Assembly: GCF_900113635.1 (NCBI RefSeq)
Contig: NZ_FOQA01000004.1
Location: 124,001 to 188,000 of the forward strand
Reading direction: 5' to 3'
Source of the DNA: Tindallia magadiensis
GTDB taxonomy: Bacteria; Bacillota; Clostridia; Peptostreptococcales; Tindalliaceae
Length of the DNA stretch: 64,000 bases
Shown here: positions 1 to 7,871 of the stretch, piece by piece
Position numbering within the stretch: position 1 is the first letter of the stretch
Layout: the number at the start of each line of letters is the position of its first letter
Translations under genes and position numbers: made by a program
The notes under the pieces: model-generated
The model's input: only the letters and a program-made list of their open reading frames with translations
Databases searched by the model: none
What the model was told of the DNA's origin: nothing

Positions 1-1
1 C

Positions 2-574
2 GATCAGGACACTACTTTCTTTAAGGATCTATGTAAACATCATGTTAGCGGTCAACTTAAAGTAGCACCGGAGCATTCAAATACCCAGGTCCTTCATTTA
101 ATGGGCAAGCCAGCTATCCAGGTGTTTGACCAGTTCCGCCATAAATACCACCAGTTCAATGCAAAAGAAAAGCGTCATCAGTTTTTAGTTCCTTACCTAA
201 TATCCAGCCATCCAGGTTCCGACATACATGCCGCTATCGAACTTGCTGTCTATCTTAAAACGCTGGGCCATCAGCCAGAACAGGTGCAGGATTTTTACCC
301 GACACCTGGCACATTATCTACCTGCATGTATTACACAGAAATAGATCCACGAAGCAATGAAAAAATATATGTGCCTAAGGATCCTGAAGAAAAACAGATG
401 CAACGAGCTTTACTGCAAGCTGGCAAAAAACAGAATCAGGCTCTGATTCGAAAAGCCCTTGAAAAAGCAGGACGTCAGGATTTGATTGGCCATCACCGTA
501 ACGCACTGATACCACCCATAAAAAGCAAAGCTCTGCCATCCTCAAAAAAAGAAAAACGCTTTAAGCGTCGCTGA
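2..574 (+). CDS. YgiQ-family radical SAM protein, C-terminal part (5' end outside window)
   Basis: The reading frame is open from base 2, so the gene enters from the left edge and only about the last 190 residues are visible. The visible part has the conserved run [10 protein letters not shown], then [14 protein letters not shown] and [16 protein letters not shown], which are characteristic of the C-terminal half of YgiQ (UPF0313) radical SAM proteins. The CxxxCxxC cluster lies upstream of the window. The tail is basic (ends KKEKRFKRR), usual for the family. The true function of YgiQ proteins is unsettled. A strong terminator follows. An ATG at 101 is internal and is not a start. Confidence 0.85.
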   Translation, partial: DQDTTFFKDLCKHHVSGQLKVAPEHSNTQVLHLMGKPAIQVFDQFRHKYHQFNAKEKRHQFLVPYLISSHPGSDIHAAIELAVYLKTLGHQPEQVQDFYPTPGTLSTCMYYTEIDPRSNEKIYVPKDPEEKQMQRALLQAGKKQNQALIRKALEKAGRQDLIGHHRNALIPPIKSKALPSSKKEKRFKRR

Positions 575-598
575 CTTTTTATTTATCGCATCCATTTT

Positions 599-629
599 CC
601 ACCCCATCAACCATTGATGGGGTGGTTTT
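599..629 (+). terminator. Rho-independent terminator of the YgiQ gene
   Basis: A perfect 12-bp inverted repeat (599-610 and 614-625, loop CCA) is followed by TTTT. It separates the plus-strand YgiQ gene from the convergent msrA gene. Confidence 0.85.
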
Positions 630-634
630 CACCT

Positions 635-1300
635 CTACCAAAGGATCTCCAGAAGTTCTCTTATTCTTTGTTCTGTTTCTTCCGATAGGTTTATCTTAGC
701 TATATCTTGCTCAAAATCTTCCATCGTCCCTTTTCCAGCCACATATCCATTCAAACGTGCTGCTGTTGTGGAGTCTACAAAATGATTGAACTCCGAATAC
801 ATCCCTCTCACTTCTTCAACAATCCCCGGCCTGTTTTGCAAGTAATATTTTTGATGATATCCTTCTGCTGAATAAAACTTGTCCAGTTTTTTAATCTCTG
901 TCAGGACCGATTTTCCACTTTTTTCTTCGTAGGCTTGACGGCTTCTTTCAATGATTTTTTCCTGTTCTTCATCATGAAAGAGTAGAATGCTCATGTATTG
1001 TCTTGAATAAGCCATTACTGTTGGATCATGACTATTCCAAAATACTTCTAACAACGTTTCATAATCAATAACCGAGGGATCATATTCAATTTGAATCACC
1101 TCTGAATGATCCTCTATTTTTCGATAAGTAGGGTCTGGCGCTTCTCCACCTGCATAACCCACTCTGGTTCTGATAACACCTTTCATTTGCCCAAACTGAG
1201 CATCTGGCCCCCAAAATCAGCCTAGCCCAAAAGTGGCTAATGCGGTCACTTCCGGTTTTTCATCAATTCGATTAGCCGGTGCCTTTCTTTCTTTATTCAT
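635..1300 (-). CDS. msrA: Selenocysteine-containing peptide-methionine (S)-S-oxide reductase MsrA
   Basis: MsrA reduces methionine-S-sulfoxide in proteins. From ATG 1300 the frame runs through an in-frame TGA (1217-1219, codon 28) and on to the stop at 635. The residues around it are ATFGLG-U-FWGPDAQFG, so UGA sits exactly where MsrA has its catalytic Cys (GCFWG). The rest is a normal MsrA: RTRVGYAGG, then YHQKYY, about 221 residues in all. I therefore read UGA as selenocysteine, which is known for MsrA in some Clostridia. No Cys remains in the protein from this start, so no resolving Cys is visible. ATG 1300 has GGAAGGAG 8 bases upstream. The same frame continues upstream to a GTG at 1382-1384 and would add a lipoprotein-like leader (hydrophobic VIFLLLVTIFTI, then KGC), so an exported form is possible. 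Annotation that ignores Sec would start wrongly at 1186. Confidence 0.88.
1191..1219 (-). promoter_or_regulatory. Candidate bacterial SECIS hairpin with the Sec UGA codon
   Basis: The UGA is 1219-1217 on the minus strand. Nine bases downstream a hairpin CCAGAU / GUUUGG (1202-1207 with 1191-1196, including G-U pairs) closes a short GCUCA loop. Spacing and size fit bacterial SECIS elements, which lie inside the coding region just 3' of the UGA. The loop lacks the E. coli GU, so the fit is only fair. Confidence 0.5.
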
Positions 1301-1384
1301 ATCCATATCTCCTTCCGTAAGCGTTGTTTCTTGCAATTGACAACCCTTTATAGTAAAAATGGTCACTAGTAACAAAAAAATCAC

Positions 1385-1623
1385 TTTCCCAAGCTTACCA
1401 CCTCCATACCTGATAGATACCGAAGTTTCTATCCTTTAAACAAACCGGGTGTATTTTAAAGTATTCTTCCATAATATGTTGCATGAGCGTGATATTTTCG
1501 CTTTTTATGGATTTTATCCTTTATATTGTCATAATAGTTCTTGCTTTTTGATTCCGCATATGGTGACATATAAGTAGAAGCTCGTGTTAATGAGCTACCA
1601 ATTTAGGCTAGGAGTGGCCATCC
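1385..1623. other. Intergenic region between msrA and the M20 peptidase
   Basis: This AT-rich stretch separates two divergent genes. I see no ORF of note. A small hairpin (AGCTC/GAGCT, about 1578-1595) lies just before the Shine-Dalgarno of the plus-strand gene. If the msrA lipoprotein leader is real, its weak start signal (GGAGGTGG, then GTG 1384) is at the left end. No convincing promoter could be fixed by eye on either strand. Confidence 0.4.
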
Positions 1624-2850
1624 TTGTTTTATGTAAACGATTACTATCATCATGATGAAATAATTGAACTGGCAGAAAAGCTAATCAGCATACCAAGCCA
1701 TCCGGATGTTTTGCATCAGGAAAAAGAAGTTGCCGAATTTATCTATGATTACTGTGGTTCTCATGGTATGGAAGTCCAGTTCCAGGAAGTTGTTGACCAG
1801 CGCAAAAATGTACTTGTTTTTCTTCGTGGCAGTGGCAATGGTAATTCCCTGATGTTAAATGGTCATCTGGATACCATCACCCCTTACCGCATGACCATAG
1901 ACCCTTTCAAAGAAGGGGTTCACAGCGGTTTTGTTTGGGGTCGCGGCGCCGCCGATATGAAAGGTGGTCTAGCCTCGATGCTTATTACGATGCTGGCTTA
2001 TAAACGTGCTGGCATCACACCGGATGGAGACATTATTTTTACTGGTGTGATTGGCGAAGAAGGAAAAAGCGAAGGAACGGAACACCTGATCAATTCAGGT
2101 ATTCGAGCTAATGCAGCGATTGTTGGCGAGCCTTCTAATTATGAATATGCGGTTGGTCATCGAGGTCTTGAATGGTTTGATGTTGTATTTACCGGCAGAG
2201 CTTCTCACAGTGGCAGCCCAGAAAGTGGTATTAATGCCATTGAAAAAGCAGCTGAGTTTATCTATCGAGCAAAGAGAGATTTATATCCTAAAATTCGAAA
2301 AAGAAAAGATGAGTTCATGGGTGTTTCTTTGATGAATATTGGCATTATCGAAGGGGGTGTTGGCCAAAGTACGGTTGCCGATACCTGCACCGTAAAGATT
2401 GACCGCCGATATATCCCTGGCGAAACCGTCCAGTCGGTTACGCAGGAGTATCAGGATATCTTAAACGATATGAAAAGAGATGATCCTAGTCTCCAGGCAG
2501 AAATTGTTAAAAGTGCCGCTAATGATACGGCGCTAAACCATCCACCTTTAGTCACACCAATGACAGAACCGATTGTTCATGCGGTCAGAACTTCGATCAG
2601 AGAAGTGATCAAACGAGAACCAAAAATAACTAGGGGTCGCGGATGGACAGATGCGGCGTTGCTGAAAGTGTATGCCAAAATCCCCACCGTTGTCTTTGGT
2701 CCTGGAGATATTCGGATGTCTCACACCGAATCAGAAAGAATTGCTATCAAAGACCTGATCAATACTACTGAAATTTACGCTAGAATCATTGATAATTTTT
2801 GTATTAAAGATAAGATTATGGAGACAAAAAATCCTCCCTGGCACTATTAA
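1624..2850 (+). CDS. M20 family metallopeptidase, YgeY-like
   Basis: Dizinc amidohydrolase of the M20 (ArgE/DapE/carboxypeptidase G2) family, 408 residues, cytoplasmic. Metal-site motifs are in order: NGHLDTITP (His81, Asp83), GRGAADMKGG (Asp111), then GVIGEEGKSEG with the catalytic Glu145 and ligand Glu146. The mid-region EPSNYEYAVGHRG resembles the YgeY subgroup, often linked to purine, carbamoyl or arginine-related catabolism; the substrate cannot be read from sequence. The start is a TTG at 1624 with AGGAGTGG about 8 bases upstream; no good ATG is nearby. It stands alone, divergent from msrA, and ends in a terminator shared with the tetR gene. Confidence 0.8.
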   Translation: MFYVNDYYHHDEIIELAEKLISIPSHPDVLHQEKEVAEFIYDYCGSHGMEVQFQEVVDQRKNVLVFLRGSGNGNSLMLNGHLDTITPYRMTIDPFKEGVHSGFVWGRGAADMKGGLASMLITMLAYKRAGITPDGDIIFTGVIGEEGKSEGTEHLINSGIRANAAIVGEPSNYEYAVGHRGLEWFDVVFTGRASHSGSPESGINAIEKAAEFIYRAKRDLYPKIRKRKDEFMGVSLMNIGIIEGGVGQSTVADTCTVKIDRRYIPGETVQSVTQEYQDILNDMKRDDPSLQAEIVKSAANDTALNHPPLVTPMTEPIVHAVRTSIREVIKREPKITRGRGWTDAALLKVYAKIPTVVFGPGDIRMSHTESERIAIKDLINTTEIYARIIDNFCIKDKIMETKNPPWHY

Positions 2851-2879
2851 AAAAGCCACCCTTTGCGGGTGACTTTTTT
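2850..2879. terminator. Bidirectional terminator
   Basis: AAAAAGCCACCC / GGGTGACTTTTTT stem around loop TTTGC. The A-run and T-run flank the stem, so it can stop the M20 gene (+) and the tetR gene (-); it overlaps the last codons of the latter. Confidence 0.8.
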
Positions 2880-3468
2880 ATGCTTTTAATCCTTCCAATA
2901 ACATATCCAATGATTCAATATGCTCGCTGACTTCCTGTTCCTGATGAATTGCCATGTGCAACAGAAAAGATTCTATCGTTGCATAGAGAGTAAAGGCCAT
3001 GCTTTCTGCATTCATCGGCCGTATAACCCCTTCTTTTATTCCTTCCTCCAGCATTCCTTGGAATATATTCCGAGTTTCTTCCATATGTTCATTTAACTGT
3101 CGAACCATCGGGTTGTTTTCGCGTATTAAAATAAGCCATAAATCTACTAAAACAATCATCTTTTGATTTTTAAGGTACAATTTTACAATGGCCGGAATGA
3201 GTTTTCGAATTTTTTCATAAGGATTATCCTTATCGTCTAAAACGGTCTCCCTAATATCAACCCTTAAATCCTGAAACAAATTCTGAATCGTGTACTCCAA
3301 AATCTGATCTTTGTTTCGAAAGTATTGATAAATGGTAGTTCTTCCCATTTTGCAGGCGTTGGCAATATCCACTAAATGAGTCCCATGCACCCCTTTTTTC
3401 AAAAATGATTCCATGGATTTTTTCATGATCATCTGTTTTTTTTCTTCATAATTAACTATTTTAGGCAT
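2878..3468 (-). CDS. TetR/AcrR family transcriptional regulator
   Basis: 196 residues, the usual TetR length. The N-terminal helix-turn-helix is clear: FLKKGVHGTHLVDIANACKM, then GRTTIYQYFRNKDQI. The C-terminal ligand domain is helical and not recognisable as to ligand. The start ATG has AAGGAGG 8 bases upstream. It is convergent with the M20 gene and lies just downstream of the heme genes on the same strand, but a separate start region (3469-3554) suggests it is not simply part of that operon. The target is unknown. Confidence 0.85.
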   Translation of the reverse strand: MPKIVNYEEKKQMIMKKSMESFLKKGVHGTHLVDIANACKMGRTTIYQYFRNKDQILEYTIQNLFQDLRVDIRETVLDDKDNPYEKIRKLIPAIVKLYLKNQKMIVLVDLWLILIRENNPMVRQLNEHMEETRNIFQGMLEEGIKEGVIRPMNAESMAFTLYATIESFLLHMAIHQEQEVSEHIESLDMLLEGLKA

Positions 3469-3554
3469 TAAAAGAAACCTCCTTTATCGACATCAGTGTT
3501 CTAAATAGTATATCATATCTCAAATGGCTATAACAGGCTTCTTTTTCTTTTTTA

Positions 3555-4529
3555 TTAACGATGATCATCAATCCAGCGAGCCATCTCTTTGGCAAAGTAA
3601 GTGATAATCATATCGGCTCCAGCTCTTTTGATGCTGGTCAGTGTTTCTACCATTATTTGATCATTATTCAGAAGCCCTCCCTCTACAGCGTTTTTAATCA
3701 TTGCGTACTCGCCACTAACCTGGTAAGCTCCCAGAGGAAGAGGAAAATGATCTTTTACTGCCTTGATCACATCTAGATAAGCCAAGGCCGGTTTTACCAT
3801 AAGCATATCAGCGCCTTCTTCTATGTCCAGCTGTGCTTCTCTAATTGCTTCCTGTACGTTTGCAGGATCCATCTGATAACTGCGCCGATCACCAAATTGC
3901 GGTGAACTACCTGCTGCTTGTCGGAAAGGACCATAAAAAGCAGAGGCATATTTTACGCTGTAACTCATAATGCTTACATCTTGGAATTCATTAAGGTCCA
4001 ACTTTTGTCTGATAGCGGCTACCCTGCCATCCATCATATCTGAGGGAGCTACCGTATCCGCACCTGTCTGTGCATGGGTTAATGCTGTCTGTGCAATTAA
4101 TTCCAGTGATTCGTCATTAAGCACTTTTCCATTTTCTACGATCCCGCAATGGCCATGATCTGTATATTGACACAAGCATACATCTGTCATGATAAGCATT
4201 TCAGGAAAATGCTCCCGAACTTCCCGGATTCCTTGTTGTACAATTCCTCTTGGGTCATAGGCTTCCGACCCAAAGGCATCTTTATGCTGAGGCAAACCAA
4301 ATAAAAGAACAGCCTTAATGCCCGCTTCCTTAATTTCTTTTATTTCACCGGACAATTGATCTACCGATAAATGATATTGCCCTGGCATACCAGCTATTTC
4401 TTTTTTGATTCCTTTTCCATGAACAATAAAAAGAGGTTGAATCAGATCATTTTTATGAACAACGGTTTCCTGCACTAAATTTCTTAAGGATGCCTTTTCC
4501 CGTAGTCTTCTCGGTCGTTTATTTCTCAT
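3555..4529 (-). CDS. hemB: Delta-aminolevulinic acid dehydratase (porphobilinogen synthase)
   Basis: HemB joins two 5-aminolevulinate molecules into porphobilinogen, the first shared tetrapyrrole step after ALA. At 324 residues it has the normal length. The zinc-site cysteines are present (Cys118, Cys120, Cys128 in DVCLCQYTDHGHCG), so it is the Zn-dependent type. The two Schiff-base lysines are Lys193 (SYSVKYASAFYGPFR) and Lys246 (LMVKPALAYLD). It is the last gene of the minus-strand heme arm and overlaps the upstream cobA-hemD stop by 11 bases, a sign of translational coupling. Confidence 0.95.
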   Translation of the reverse strand: MRNKRPRRLREKASLRNLVQETVVHKNDLIQPLFIVHGKGIKKEIAGMPGQYHLSVDQLSGEIKEIKEAGIKAVLLFGLPQHKDAFGSEAYDPRGIVQQGIREVREHFPEMLIMTDVCLCQYTDHGHCGIVENGKVLNDESLELIAQTALTHAQTGADTVAPSDMMDGRVAAIRQKLDLNEFQDVSIMSYSVKYASAFYGPFRQAAGSSPQFGDRRSYQMDPANVQEAIREAQLDIEEGADMLMVKPALAYLDVIKAVKDHFPLPLGAYQVSGEYAMIKNAVEGGLLNNDQIMVETLTSIKRAGADMIITYFAKEMARWIDDHR

Positions 4530-6045
4530 TTTCTTTTACAGTCTCCTTCCTGATGGCTTCTGCTAACGCTGGGATAGTATACGGTTCTGCCTGACAGTCA
4601 ACGGACAGATTGTGTTTCTTCACAGCCTCAGCTGTAATAGGCCCTATGGCCGCCAGTTTTGTTTTTTGAAGCAGGTGAAGATATTTCTCTCCCACCATTT
4701 CTACTAAATGATTCACTGTAGATGCACTGGTAAACGTAATCCAATCAAGATCACCAGATATTGTATTGATAAGTTTTTCTTGATTTTCCATCGGTAGATT
4801 TGTCTTATATAAAATCAGTTCATCTACCACCGTTCCCAGGCTCTCTAATCCCTCGATCAAATTTTTACGTCCCAGTTCAGCACGAGGGATCAAAACCTTT
4901 TCTTCCGGTTTTACAAAAGGAGTTAACGCCTCCAGTACTCCCTCTGCCGTAAACACTTCTGGCATACAGTCTACCCGAAGCCCTTTTTCAACCAGTTTTT
5001 TACGAGTGGCTTCTCCTACGGCTGTGATTCGACTTTCTTTAGATAGGTGCCGTAGATCCATTCCTTGCTTATTCAATTGTCTCATAAATGCTTCTACTCC
5101 ATTAATGCTGGTAAATATGATGTGATGATACTGGTCTATTTTTCCGATCACCTGATTCATATTTTCCGGCTTATCAATGGGTTTAATTTCTATCGTGGGA
5201 CATTCAATCACTTCTGCTCCCATTTCTTTCAGACATGCCGTCAACTGACTTGCCTGAAGTCGGCTTCTCGTTACCATGATTTTTTTTCCAAACAGAGGTT
5301 TATTTTCAAACCATTGAAGCGACGAAGAAAGGTTCACCACATCTCCAATAATAATAATGCAAGGTGGCTTAAGATTCGCTTTTTGCACTTTATCGACAAT
5401 ATTGTCTAAACTTCCTGTAATCGTCTTTTGTTTCGAAGTGGTTCCTCGATGAATTAAAGCAACAGCTGTTTTGGGGTCTTTCCCATATTCTATTAGCTGG
5501 TTCGTAATCCTTTCTAAACGACCTACTCCCATCAAGAAAACCAAAGTACCTGTTAGTTTTGCCAGTATTTCATAGTCTAAAGATTCATCCTGTGTCGGAT
5601 CTTCATGGCCAGTAATCACATGAAAAGAAGGACTGATATGCCGATGAGTCACCGGTATCCCTGCATAAGCAGGTACAGCAATCGAAGAGGTAATGCCAGG
5701 TACAATTTCATACAGAAGCCCTTCTTCAGCTAAAGCCAGTGCCTCTTCTCCCCCTCGACCAAAGACAAAAGGATCGCCTCCTTTGAGACGAACCACTGTT
5801 TTTCCTTCTTTCGCTTTTTTAACCAAAATACGATTTATTTCTTCCTGTGGTACCGGATGATGGTTCGGTTTTTTTCCAACATCAATAAACTCAGCCTCTT
5901 CCGGTGCAAAGGATAAGAGTTCTATTCCAGACAGACGGTCGTATAGCACTACCTCCGCCTTTTTAAGACAGTTTAAGCCTCGCAGAGTGATGAGATCTTT
6001 CTCTCCCGGACCTGCACCAACCAAATAAACCATTGATTGTTTCAT
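4519..6045 (-). CDS. cobA-hemD: Uroporphyrinogen-III C-methyltransferase / uroporphyrinogen-III synthase fusion
   Basis: 508 residues with two enzymes. Residues 1 to about 245 are SUMT (CobA): VYLVGAGPGEKDLITLRG, then VVRLKGGDPFVFGRGGEEA and PGITSSIAVPAYAGIPVTHR; this methylates uroporphyrinogen III to precorrin-2 with SAM. Residues about 252-505 are HemD, which cyclises hydroxymethylbilane: KIMVTRSRLQASQL, then FTSINGVEAF and WITFTSASTVNHL. This fusion is common in Clostridia and Bacilli. It follows sirC-hemC with a 22-base gap and its own GGAGG site. Together the proteins carry porphobilinogen to precorrin-2. Confidence 0.95.
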   Translation of the reverse strand: MKQSMVYLVGAGPGEKDLITLRGLNCLKKAEVVLYDRLSGIELLSFAPEEAEFIDVGKKPNHHPVPQEEINRILVKKAKEGKTVVRLKGGDPFVFGRGGEEALALAEEGLLYEIVPGITSSIAVPAYAGIPVTHRHISPSFHVITGHEDPTQDESLDYEILAKLTGTLVFLMGVGRLERITNQLIEYGKDPKTAVALIHRGTTSKQKTITGSLDNIVDKVQKANLKPPCIIIIGDVVNLSSSLQWFENKPLFGKKIMVTRSRLQASQLTACLKEMGAEVIECPTIEIKPIDKPENMNQVIGKIDQYHHIIFTSINGVEAFMRQLNKQGMDLRHLSKESRITAVGEATRKKLVEKGLRVDCMPEVFTAEGVLEALTPFVKPEEKVLIPRAELGRKNLIEGLESLGTVVDELILYKTNLPMENQEKLINTISGDLDWITFTSASTVNHLVEMVGEKYLHLLQKTKLAAIGPITAEAVKKHNLSVDCQAEPYTIPALAEAIRKETVKENEK

Positions 6046-6067
6046 CCTTTTTCGCCTCCTGTATTGC

Positions 6068-7681
6068 TTATTTTCTTTTCAACAGACTAGCAGCTCCTTT
6101 TTCCAACAGTTCTTCCGCTACCTTAACACCAAGTGCTTCGGCATTTCCTTCGCCGCTTGCAAAGGCCGTCAAGCGTTTTCCTGTCTCAACACACGCTACC
6201 ATCCCTAAAATCGTAAGTTTCTTTTCTTCTATCCATGCAAAAGCACCTACCGGCACATGACAATCCCCTTCCAGATGATTCAAAAAACCTCTTTCTGCCT
6301 CTACTCTCCGCCGGCTTTCCATGTCATCTAATACCTTTACAATTCTTGTCGTTTCTACGTCATCTTCTCTAATCTCACATCCTAAAGCACCCTGCCCTAC
6401 GGCTGGAATAAATTCTTCCTCCGAAAAAGCAAAATGATGCTTCTCATTAAAATAACCTGAACGAATAAGCCCGGCTGCTGCCAGTAATATACCATCCATA
6501 TGTTGATCTTTCATTTTTTGCATCCTTGTTTCGATGTTTCCACGTATTGGAACTATCTGACTATCTGGTCTTAAAGCCTTCATCTGTGCTTGTCTCCGCA
6601 TGCTGCTGGTACCAATAACCGGCTTTTCTCTCAATTCTTTCCAAGACTTTCCGTCCGTCGTAACCAACACGTCTCTTGCATCTTCTCGTTCTGGAATCGC
6701 TACCATCTTTAATCCTTCCGGCGATTCTCCCGGCACATCCTTCATACTATGCACGGCTAAGTCAATACTCCCATCAAACAAAGCATTCTGAATTTCTTTA
6801 ACAAATAGACCTTTCCCTCCCACCTTGTCTAAGGTTCGATCTAAAATAATATCTCCTTTGGTTTTAATAATTTTAATGTCTATTTCCAAACCTCGATGTG
6901 CTTCCTGAAGTTGTTGCTGCACCCATTTTGCTTGAATCAGCGCCAGCCTACTTCCTCTGGATCCGATGATTAATTTCTTCACAACCTTCCTCCTTTTTTT
7001 TTCGATTTCACTGTCTTTTTCACCCCTATGTTCCTTTGCCGATAACACCAATTTCCAGTACTTCTGCATAAGAAAATTTTCCACTTCTTGCCCTGGCAAC
7101 GTAAGTGCTTCGTCTACCGCGCCGTCATATATTAATTTTCTAAATACTTCTTGCCTGTTTTTTTGATTGGCTATTTGATGAAACGCATCTTGTCGAATTT
7201 TACCTAATGTATCTACTACGACACTGTAGGCATTTCCATAAGTTTGTATCAAATCCTGTTTGATTTTTTTAGCCAACATGGGACTTTTACCACTGGTACA
7301 TACAGTCAATATTAAATCACCTTGCCGTAAAACAGCCGGCAACATAAAATCACATTGATCTGGTTGATCCGCTATATTTAGTAATGTATTTGTCTTATTT
7401 GCTTCCCACCTGCATCTTTTATTAACTTCCTCGTTCCCTACGGCAATAAACGCAAACGGAATTTTATCAAAATCACCGGAAAGATACCCTCTTTTTTTCC
7501 ATTCCAAAGATCCTGCCTCATACCTTTTTCGTATTGTTTCTGTTACTTTCGGGCTGATCACTGTAACGTCTGCCTTCGATTCCAAAAGAGCTGTTACTTT
7601 TCTTTCCGCAACTATCCCACCACCAATAACCACACATTTTTTTTTATTTAACCGCATCATCATCGGAACATAACCGCTCAT
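6068..7681 (-). CDS. sirC-hemC: Precorrin-2 dehydrogenase (siroheme synthase N-terminal type) fused in frame to hydroxymethylbilane synthase
   Basis: A single 537-residue frame. Residues 1 to about 215 match the SirC/Met8/CysG N-terminal module: MMMRLNKKKCVVIGGGIVAE with a Rossmann motif, then DFMLPAVLRQGDLILTVCTS; it oxidises precorrin-2 to sirohydrochlorin and may add iron. From about residue 234 to the end is HemC: LIIGSRGSRLALIQAKWVQ, then GTSSMRRQAQ and the dipyrromethane-cofactor Cys in EGDCHVPVG. At the junction there are nine A's (6994-7002) followed at once by GGAGG and a GTG (6980-6982) in the right place for a separate 304-residue HemC. With eight A's the first gene would stop at TGA overlapping that GTG. 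So the product may be a fusion, two proteins, or both. Start ATG 7681 has AAAAGGAG. Confidence 0.88.
   Translation of the reverse strand: MSGYVPMMMRLNKKKCVVIGGGIVAERKVTALLESKADVTVISPKVTETIRKRYEAGSLEWKKRGYLSGDFDKIPFAFIAVGNEEVNKRCRWEANKTNTLLNIADQPDQCDFMLPAVLRQGDLILTVCTSGKSPMLAKKIKQDLIQTYGNAYSVVVDTLGKIRQDAFHQIANQKNRQEVFRKLIYDGAVDEALTLPGQEVENFLMQKYWKLVLSAKEHRGEKDSEIEKKRRKVVKKLIIGSRGSRLALIQAKWVQQQLQEAHRGLEIDIKIIKTKGDIILDRTLDKVGGKGLFVKEIQNALFDGSIDLAVHSMKDVPGESPEGLKMVAIPEREDARDVLVTTDGKSWKELREKPVIGTSSMRRQAQMKALRPDSQIVPIRGNIETRMQKMKDQHMDGILLAAAGLIRSGYFNEKHHFAFSEEEFIPAVGQGALGCEIREDDVETTRIVKVLDDMESRRRVEAERGFLNHLEGDCHVPVGAFAWIEEKKLTILGMVACVETGKRLTAFASGEGNAEALGVKVAEELLEKGAASLLKRK
6980..7002 (-). promoter_or_regulatory. 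A9 run plus internal Shine-Dalgarno and GTG start of hemC
   Basis: On the minus strand the run of nine A's leads directly into GGAGGAAGGTTGTG. The GGAGG is a full ribosome site for GTG at 6982. The A9 run is a classic slippage or indel site and decides whether sirC reads into hemC or ends at TTG-TGA. Confidence 0.75.
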
Positions 7682-7871
7682 TATGAATTCTCCTTTTATA
7701 CTTCTTATCTGGTATACTTCTTGTGAGCTTGTATTATAATAGAACTAACGTGACATTCCGGCTTAGGTGATATTTCTTTCTCCTGTAAGGGTATGGAATA
7801 AAATATCTGCTTTTTGTCAGCACATAGATTTTACCATTTTAAGGCATATTTTGAAAGGTGGCTCATTTTTT
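7682..7871. other. Divergent control region between the two heme arms
   Basis: 190 bases between the start codons of sirC-hemC (-) and ahbC (+). A TATAAT (7735-7740) on the plus strand could be the -10 of ahbC, but no good -35 is visible at 17 bases. No riboswitch was recognised. Confidence 0.4.

Noticed and set aside
635-1186. msrA as a 5'-truncated pseudogene with a nonsense mutation
   Set aside because: The stop is UGA exactly at the catalytic Cys, flanking sequence is fully conserved, and a good start lies upstream; selenocysteine explains it better.
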